Part shown: one piece after another, positions 1 to 4,785 of the stretch
Layout: each line of letters opens with the position of its first letter
Numbering within the stretch: position 1 is the first letter of the stretch
DNA from: Bdellovibrio sp.
Lineage (GTDB): Bacteria > Bdellovibrionota > UBA1018
Reading direction: 5' to 3'
Length of the DNA stretch: 7,239 nt
Assembly (NCBI GenBank): GCA_016213345.1
Contig: JACRAO010000207.1
Location: 1 to 7,239 of the forward strand
Translations under genes and position numbers: made by a program
The notes under the pieces: model-generated
The model's input: only the letters and a program-made list of their open reading frames with translations
The model's database searches: none
What the model was told of the DNA's origin: nothing

Positions 1-1
1 A

Positions 2-1150
2 GTAGAGAGAACACCTTTTTTAGATGCTCTAAATAAGACACAAAGTGTTGTAGAAAAGAAAAATACGTCCCCTATACTGTCTAACATCCTTTGTTCGGTA
101 AGAGGTAAAGAACTCTCTATTTTTGCAACAGATTTAGAAGTAGGCGTCAAAATAAAAATTAATATCGACGAATCAGAAAATAGTCCACAAAAAGAAAAAT
201 TACAAGAACAAACACCAGAAAAGTTAAATGAAGAAAGAGTTTCGTTTCCTGCAAAATACTTTCTTGATATAGTGAGAGAGCTTCCCCATAATCAAAAGAT
301 TATAATAACGAAAAAAGAGAATAATTGGGTAGAACTACTCTCCGGCAAATCAAAATTCAACATGGTGAGTTTATCTCCAGACGAGTTTCCAACTTTACCA
401 GAATTTGAAAACAAAAAATATATAGACGCGCGTGTAAGTTCTCTAAAACAAATGATAGATAGCACCGCATTTGCTATTTCTACAGACGCCACCAGATACA
501 CCCTAACAGGAGTTTATTTTGAACCACTTGATCAACAAATTATGCGAATGACAGCCCTGGATGGACATCGACTATCTTTTGTAGACCAAGAAGTGTTTTT
601 GAAAACACCGAACATGAAAAGCGGTATTATTATTCCTAAAAAGGGTTTAGGAGAGCTAAGAAAACTAATAGAAGAATCTTCTTCGTCTGTAGGTTTAGCA
701 ATAGAAAGAGGAAATTTATTTGCTACTTATTTAAACACACATCTTTTTATTCGTTTAATAGAAGGCGAATTTCCAGATTACAGACAAGTAATTCCTTCTT
801 CAAAAGAAAAAACAATAAAAATAAAAAAGGAAGAATTTAATTCTGCTCTAAAAAGGGCAAGTCTTTTTGCAAATGAAAAAAGTAAAGCGGTTAGATTTTC
901 TTTACAAGACACCACGTTAACAATTACCACAAGCAACCCAGATATGGGAGAAGCAAAAGAAGAAGTAGAGGTAGAATATTCAGGGGAGCCAACGGAAGTG
1001 GGATTTAATTTTAAATACTTATTAGACTATTTAGCGATAGTTCAGTCAGAATATTTAGAATTTTCTATGAAAGATCAACAAAACGCTGGAATACTAAGGG
1101 GAGTAGGCCAACAATATCATACATATGTAATCATGCCAATGAGAGCCTAA
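2..1150 (+). CDS. dnaN: DNA polymerase III beta subunit (sliding clamp), 5'-truncated by the window
   Basis: This is the beta clamp, a ring-shaped homodimer that encircles DNA and tethers polymerase III and repair proteins through a hydrophobic pocket. The frame is open from base 2 and gives 382 residues. It opens with VERTPFLDAL, which aligns with E. coli VEREHLLKPL, so only about four codons are missing upstream. An ATG at 272 is internal, because clamp domain I is clearly encoded before it (PILSNIL, IFATDLEVGVKI, FPAKYFLDIVRELP). Other family matches are TALDGHRLSFVD, IIPKKGLGELRKL, LIEGEFPDYRQVIP, the GFNFKYLLDYL stretch and the C-terminal YVIMPMRA; the end corresponds to E. coli YVVMPMRL, which lines the partner-binding pocket. 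A charged Glu/Lys/Gln-rich loop at about 158-238 is longer than in E. coli. The stop TAA overlaps the recF ATG by one base, suggesting coupled translation. Promoter and start lie outside the window, where dnaA would be expected. Confidence 0.97.
   Translation, partial: VERTPFLDALNKTQSVVEKKNTSPILSNILCSVRGKELSIFATDLEVGVKIKINIDESENSPQKEKLQEQTPEKLNEERVSFPAKYFLDIVRELPHNQKIIITKKENNWVELLSGKSKFNMVSLSPDEFPTLPEFENKKYIDARVSSLKQMIDSTAFAISTDATRYTLTGVYFEPLDQQIMRMTALDGHRLSFVDQEVFLKTPNMKSGIIIPKKGLGELRKLIEESSSSVGLAIERGNLFATYLNTHLFIRLIEGEFPDYRQVIPSSKEKTIKIKKEEFNSALKRASLFANEKSKAVRFSLQDTTLTITTSNPDMGEAKEEVEVEYSGEPTEVGFNFKYLLDYLAIVQSEYLEFSMKDQQNAGILRGVGQQYHTYVIMPMRA
26..44 (+). repeat. 19-base exact direct repeat, copy 1 (in dnaN)
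   Basis: GCTCTAAATAAGACACAAA occurs here and again at 4258-4276 in gyrB. It is read in the same frame in both genes (Ala-Leu-Asn-Lys-Thr-Gln). The match ends at both sides of this core. Its significance is unknown. Confidence 0.5.
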
Positions 1151-1461
1151 TGTGGATTAGTAAAATAAAATTACAAAACTATCGAAACATAAAAGAAATA
1201 TCAATAGAACCAAATAAAAAAATAAACTTTATTATAGGTAAAAATGCGCAAGGAAAAACGAGTATTTTAGAAGCCATATGTTTTTTGTCAGAACTGAGAT
1301 CTTTTAGGAAAGCAAAAACAGAAGAAGTGATATCTTTTGGAGAAAAAAACGCGTTTGCAGAATGTGAAATAAGAGGAGAAATAGAAAATAAGTTGCCTTT
1401 AAAAACAGAATTAAAAATATTGTTTTTAGCAGAAGAAAAGGAGAGTTCAGAAAAAATATAA
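1150..1461 (+). CDS. recF: RecF N-terminal fragment (103 aa) with Walker A
   Basis: This is the part of recF read before the premature TAA. The start MWISKIKLQNYRNIKEISIE is typical of RecF, whose N-termini carry a hydrophobic L-x-x-[FY]-R-N segment. It is followed by the Walker A P-loop GKNAQGKT at residues 30-37 (1237-1260) and the RecF-like run SILEAICFLSELRSFR. The tail, KTELKILFLAEEKESSEKI, matches the beta-strand region that precedes the conserved ING segment in RecF. That ING-like segment (INKK) appears in the other frame just downstream. On its own this fragment lacks Walker B, the ABC signature and the coiled-coil arm, so it could not be an active ATPase. Confidence 0.8.
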   Translation: MWISKIKLQNYRNIKEISIEPNKKINFIIGKNAQGKTSILEAICFLSELRSFRKAKTEEVISFGEKNAFAECEIRGEIENKLPLKTELKILFLAEEKESSEKI

Positions 1462-1467
1462 AAAAAG
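1451..1467 (+). other. Probable recF frameshift site: A-run, TAA stop, then A AAA AAG heptamer
   Basis: The sequence reads A6 (1451-1456), TAT, then A6G (1461-1467). In the upstream recF frame the codons are GAA AAA ATA TAA. Adding one A to the first run yields GAA AAA AAT ATA AAA AAA GTC and joins the two halves of RecF. Loss of one base in this homopolymer, in the genome or in sequencing, is the simplest explanation. The exact position cannot be fixed, because the two frames are both open over 1392-1458 and other A- or T-runs lie there (1401-1405, 1413-1417, 1423-1427). Confidence 0.6.
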
Positions 1468-1568
1468 TCGCGCAAAAAAAAGCAGAAATAAATAAAAAAC
1501 AATACGCAAGTGCATCTAATTATTTAAAACAACGTTTTGGGTCACTAGAGTTAGGTTTTCACTCAATA

Positions 1569-2390
1569 GTGTTTAACCCCATAGATCATGAATTAGTAAG
1601 AGAGGAACCAAGTATCAGAAGAAGTTATATAGATAATGCGATCTGTGCCGAGGAAGAAGATTATTTAGAGATAATAAGAAAATACCAAAAAGCATTAAGG
1701 CAAAAAAATGCTCTTCTAAAAGAACCCGAACAACCATCCGAAGAAGAAATTTTAGGATATACAGAAACACTGTGTCATTATGGAAATGAAATTACTTTAC
1801 GGCGACTACAATGGATAAAAAAAGCAAATAAAAAGTTGCCTTTTTTTATGAAAAAAATAACAAGAAGAGAAGAAAAAATTTATATAAATTACCAATCAAA
1901 TTATATAAAAAAAACTATAGAATTTAATAAAGAAAACAATGGGTTATATATAGATCATTTTCCTAGACAAGAGGGCGCGCCTTCATTACAACTATTAGAA
2001 AAAGCCTTTTGGTTGAAGTACTCTTTACTAAGCGAAAAAGAACGGAGAGCAAAAACAACACTAGTGGGACCACATCGGGATGAATGGCAATTATTTTTAG
2101 ATAGTAGGTTACTCAAAGGACATGGTTCTCAGGGGGAAATAAGGGCTGCCCTATTAACATTAAAATTGAGCGAGCTGGCGCTATATAGAGAGAGAACCGG
2201 AAGAAAACCGGTGTTTTTATTAGACGATTTTTCTTCCGAATTAGACAGAGAAAGGAGAGAATTTCTTTTAGAGTATCTATTGAGTACAGATCTTCAGGTT
2301 TTTATTACTACAACTGAGGATATATCAGGAGAAGGAAAAAGTTTTTTTATTCATAGAGGGAGCTATGCAAAACAACATCAGTGTGAATGA
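1569..2390 (+). CDS. recF: RecF C-terminal part (arm, ABC signature, Walker B, D-loop) in the -1 frame
   Basis: This is the remainder of RecF. The frame is open from 1392, and RecF-like sequence (INKKQYASASNYL, then GFHSIVFNPIDHELV) precedes the GTG at 1569. That GTG is therefore only the first start-like codon, not a convincing natural start, and no clear ribosome site lies before it. Matching features are RRSYIDNAI (E. coli YRRAFLDWG), a helical arm rich in Lys, Glu and Arg, LVGPHRDEW (2061-2087), the ABC signature region GSQGEIR (2124-2144), Walker B VFLLDD (2211-2228) and the D-loop SSELD (2232-2246), followed by QVFITTTE and a short C-terminus. The last 26 bases also encode the start of gyrB. 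It would be inactive if made alone, since the P-loop is in the upstream piece. Confidence 0.75.
   Translation: MFNPIDHELVREEPSIRRSYIDNAICAEEEDYLEIIRKYQKALRQKNALLKEPEQPSEEEILGYTETLCHYGNEITLRRLQWIKKANKKLPFFMKKITRREEKIYINYQSNYIKKTIEFNKENNGLYIDHFPRQEGAPSLQLLEKAFWLKYSLLSEKERRAKTTLVGPHRDEWQLFLDSRLLKGHGSQGEIRAALLTLKLSELALYRERTGRKPVFLLDDFSSELDRERREFLLEYLLSTDLQVFITTTEDISGEGKSFFIHRGSYAKQHQCE
2355..2362 (+). promoter_or_regulatory. Ribosome binding site of gyrB inside the end of recF
   Basis: AGAGGGAG lies directly before the gyrB ATG at 2365; its GAGG core ends five bases from the start codon. It is the clearest Shine-Dalgarno sequence in the window. It decides the ATG at 2365 over the GTG at 2383, which has no such site even though it would give an N-terminus closer in length to that of E. 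coli. Confidence 0.75.
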
Positions 2391-4782
2391 TTATTCAGCA
2401 GATAAAATAAAGATTTTAGAGGGTTTAGAAGCCGTTCGCAGAAGACCCGGAATGTATATAGGAGATACCGGCGTTCGTGGTCTTCATCACTGTGTCTATG
2501 AAATAGTAGATAATTCTATAGACGAAGCACTCGCGGATTTTGCTAAAAATATTTTAGTAAAGATTCATGCAGATAACAGTGTAACAGTAGAAGACGACGG
2601 AAGAGGCATACCCGTAGGAATTCATAGTTCCGGAGTGTCGGCAGTCGAAGTAGTTATGACAAAACTACACGCGGGAGGAAAATTTAACGAAGAAGACAGC
2701 GCATATAAAGTATCCGGCGGCCTGCATGGCGTAGGAGCAGCCGTAGTAAATGCTCTGTCTGAATCTTTGCATGTCGAAGTGCGCCAAGGCGGGAAGGTTT
2801 ATAAACAAAGTTTTAAAAGAGGAGTGCCCGTTGCGCCTTTAAAAGAAGTAGGTGTTACAGACAAGAGGGGAACATTAACGACCTTTAAACCAGACCCAGA
2901 AATATTTGAGATACTAGAGTTTAGTGCAGATGTTTTAGCAGGAAGGCTTAGAGAACTAGCATTTTTAAATAGTGGAATAAAAGTCATACTAACAGACGAA
3001 CGGGTAGAACCAGAAAAAACACTCGAATTTCACTATGCCGGCGGATTAATACAGTTTATAGAATATATTAATAAATCAAAACAAAAATTACACGATAAAG
3101 TAATTTATTTTTCACACGAGAAAGACAAAAGCGCGTCTGAATTTGCTATGCAATGGAATGACTCTTACACAGAGACCATATCCGCTTACGTCAATAATAT
3201 ACACACAATAGAAGGAGGAACCCATCTCAGCGGTTTTAGAACTGCCTTAACCCGAGTTGTTAATAAATATGCAAATGATTCTGGATTAAATAAAAATTTG
3301 AAGGAACCATTAACGGGCGAAGATATTCGCGAAGGAATAGCGTGTGTGATTAGTTTAAAAATTCCAGATCCACAATTTGAAGGACAAACAAAAACCAAAC
3401 TAGGCAATAGCGAAGTAGAAGGATATGTAAACGCAGTTCTTTATGAAAAAATGACGGATTATTTTGAACAAAACCCCGCAATCGCCAAAAGAATAGTACA
3501 AAAAGCAATAGATTCGGCACAAGCAAGGATTGCAGCGAGGAGGGCCCGGGATCTAACACGAAGAAAAACCGCTCTAGACTGGAGCGGATTACCCGGAAAA
3601 ATGGCTGACTGTCAAGAACGAGACCCCGCTAAGTGTGAGCTGTTTTTAGTTGAGGGAGATAGCGCAGGGGGCTCAGCTAAACAAGGGAGAGATAGAAAAA
3701 ATCAAGCAATTCTTCCATTGAAAGGGAAAATACTAAACGTAGAGAGAGCCCGGTTTGATAAAATTCTTTCTTTCGAAGAAATAAGAGTTCTTATCACAGC
3801 ACTTGGGGCGGGCATAGGGAAAGAAGAATTTGATATTAATAAAATAAGGTACCATAAGATAATCATTACTTGCGATGCAGACGTAGATGGTTCTCATATC
3901 AGGACACTTCTTCTTACTTTTTTTTACAGACAAATGCCACAAGTGGTAGAAAAAGGATATTTATATATTGCTCAACCACCGCTATATAAAGTCAAAAAAG
4001 GACAAAAAGAAAAATATCTCAAAAACGAACATGATCTATCCGAGCATCTTTTAACAAGCGGATTAGAGGGAGTGCAAATCAAAAGGCGAGATGCGGTTTC
4101 ACCCATGAGTCAAGTTACACTTAGCTTGCGCGCGGCAAACAGGTTTTCAAAAGCAGTAGAAAGAATGTCAAAAAGAATAAACCCAGAAGCTTTAAAAGAG
4201 ATAGTTAGACAAGAAATTAGCCCAGAAACACTAGAAAAAAGAGAGTTTTTAGAAAACGCTCTAAATAAGACACAAAAAGCAATTCAAGATAAAGGGGGAT
4301 TATTTTTATTTAGATTAGAACAAGACTCTGAACACAATGCTTGGTCTGCACGCGTGGAAACTGTTATTCACGGGGCAAAAAAAGAGTTTTTACTTTGCAC
4401 CTCTAATTTAGACACCCCAGAATATGAGGAGTTACTAAAACAGTATCAAATAATGAAAACTCTAGGGGTAGGAGATTTTGTTATTAGCGCAGAAGGAAAA
4501 AATGAAATAACGGCGCAATCTGTAGAGGAAATAAACGAAAAAATTTTAGAACGTGCAAAAACAGGGCTTACTATTCAGAGATACAAAGGTCTAGGAGAAA
4601 TGAATCCAGAGCAACTTTGGGAAACCACACTTGATCCAACAAGAAGGATGTTGCTTCGGGTTTCTGTAGAAGACGCCGTTGAGGCAGATTCGATTTTTTC
4701 AGTACTAATGGGTGATCAAGTAGAACCGCGTAGACAATTTATCGAAGAAAATGCTCTGCGGGTGAGAAATTTGGATATTTAA
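2365..4782 (+). CDS. gyrB: DNA gyrase subunit B (ATPase and TOPRIM subunit), long form
   Basis: GyrB binds and hydrolyses ATP and, with GyrA, introduces negative supercoils into DNA. The 805 residues are close to E. coli GyrB (804). The GHKL ATPase domain shows the catalytic Glu46 and Mg-binding Asn50 in YEIVDNSIDEA, the ATP-binding DDGRGIP (77-83), the lid glycines SGGLHGVG (117-124) and transducer QTKTK with Lys343. The TOPRIM domain has Glu430 in LVEGDSAGGSAKQGR and the metal-binding Asp504, Asp506 and Asp508 in CDADVDGSHIR. An inserted domain of about 170 residues follows (roughly 553-722), typical of Proteobacteria and some other Gram-negatives. Then comes the GyrA-contacting tail with IQRYKGLGEMNPEQLWE (737-753) and FIEENAL near the end. 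The GyrB quinolone positions look wild type (Asp432, Lys453). The E. coli Arg136 position is Gln141. The gene overlaps recF by 26 bases, and gyrA follows after three bases. Confidence 0.99.
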   Translation: MQNNISVNDYSADKIKILEGLEAVRRRPGMYIGDTGVRGLHHCVYEIVDNSIDEALADFAKNILVKIHADNSVTVEDDGRGIPVGIHSSGVSAVEVVMTKLHAGGKFNEEDSAYKVSGGLHGVGAAVVNALSESLHVEVRQGGKVYKQSFKRGVPVAPLKEVGVTDKRGTLTTFKPDPEIFEILEFSADVLAGRLRELAFLNSGIKVILTDERVEPEKTLEFHYAGGLIQFIEYINKSKQKLHDKVIYFSHEKDKSASEFAMQWNDSYTETISAYVNNIHTIEGGTHLSGFRTALTRVVNKYANDSGLNKNLKEPLTGEDIREGIACVISLKIPDPQFEGQTKTKLGNSEVEGYVNAVLYEKMTDYFEQNPAIAKRIVQKAIDSAQARIAARRARDLTRRKTALDWSGLPGKMADCQERDPAKCELFLVEGDSAGGSAKQGRDRKNQAILPLKGKILNVERARFDKILSFEEIRVLITALGAGIGKEEFDINKIRYHKIIITCDADVDGSHIRTLLLTFFYRQMPQVVEKGYLYIAQPPLYKVKKGQKEKYLKNEHDLSEHLLTSGLEGVQIKRRDAVSPMSQVTLSLRAANRFSKAVERMSKRINPEALKEIVRQEISPETLEKREFLENALNKTQKAIQDKGGLFLFRLEQDSEHNAWSARVETVIHGAKKEFLLCTSNLDTPEYEELLKQYQIMKTLGVGDFVISAEGKNEITAQSVEEINEKILERAKTGLTIQRYKGLGEMNPEQLWETTLDPTRRMLLRVSVEDAVEADSIFSVLMGDQVEPRRQFIEENALRVRNLDI
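4258..4276 (+). repeat. 19-base exact direct repeat, copy 2 (in the gyrB inserted domain)
   Basis: This is the second copy of the dnaN 26-44 sequence. It lies in the TOPRIM insertion of gyrB (ENALNKTQKAIQ), a poorly conserved region where sequence is relatively free to drift. Confidence 0.5.
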
Positions 4783-4785
4783 ATT

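Larger units (their letters stand above)
1150..2390 (+). pseudogene. recF: recF, DNA replication/repair ATPase, interrupted by an apparent one-base frameshift
   Basis: RecF is an SMC/ABC-like ATPase. With RecO and RecR it helps load RecA onto single-stranded gaps at damaged or stalled forks. The gene begins at the ATG overlapping the dnaN stop. It runs in one frame to TAA at 1459-1461; the rest of the protein continues in the -1 frame, which is open from 1392 to the TGA at 2388-2390. Restoring one base in the A-run at 1451-1456 joins the halves as ...ESSEKNIKKVAQKKAEINKK... and gives about 413 residues, somewhat longer than E. coli RecF (357). All ATPase motifs survive, split across the two pieces, so the lesion looks recent, tolerated by slippage, or a sequence error. 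No strong ribosome site precedes the ATG (only GAGAG at 1141-1145), consistent with coupling to dnaN. Family identity is secure; whether the gene is functional is not. Confidence 0.9.

Noticed and set aside
292..501. Open reading frame on the minus strand inside dnaN
   Set aside because: It lies antisense to well-conserved clamp sequence, has no recognisable protein features and is explained by the A+T-rich composition of dnaN.
1151..1159. DnaA-box-like TGTGGATTA at the dnaN/recF junction
   Set aside because: It is one base off TGTGGATAA, stands alone, and is fixed by the coding sequence MWIS of RecF; no cluster of boxes is present.
1179..1502. Minus-strand open frame of 107 residues opposite the recF frameshift region
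   Set aside because: It is Phe/Ser-rich, as expected from the complement of Lys/Glu-rich RecF codons; no ribosome site or family match is visible.
2166..2187. Possible promoter TTGAGC ... TATATA inside recF, upstream of gyrB
   Set aside because: The spacer is only about 10 bases instead of about 17, so it does not fit a sigma-70 promoter.
2336..2348. AAAAAGTTTTTTT near the recF end as a terminator
   Set aside because: There is no G+C stem; it is coding sequence just before the gyrB ribosome site, where termination would cut off gyrB.
2383..2385. GTG as an alternative gyrB start
   Set aside because: It gives a plausible N-terminus but has no Shine-Dalgarno; ATG 2365 has a good one.
2388..2390. 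UGA reassignment (candidate-phylum or mycoplasma code)
   Set aside because: TGG encodes Trp throughout, TGA is absent from inside the frames, and recF ends naturally at TGA.
2799..3942. Several minus-strand open frames inside gyrB (2799-2987, 3186-3407, 3350-3559, 3733-3942)
   Set aside because: All are antisense to conserved GyrB domains, with low-complexity translations and no independent support.
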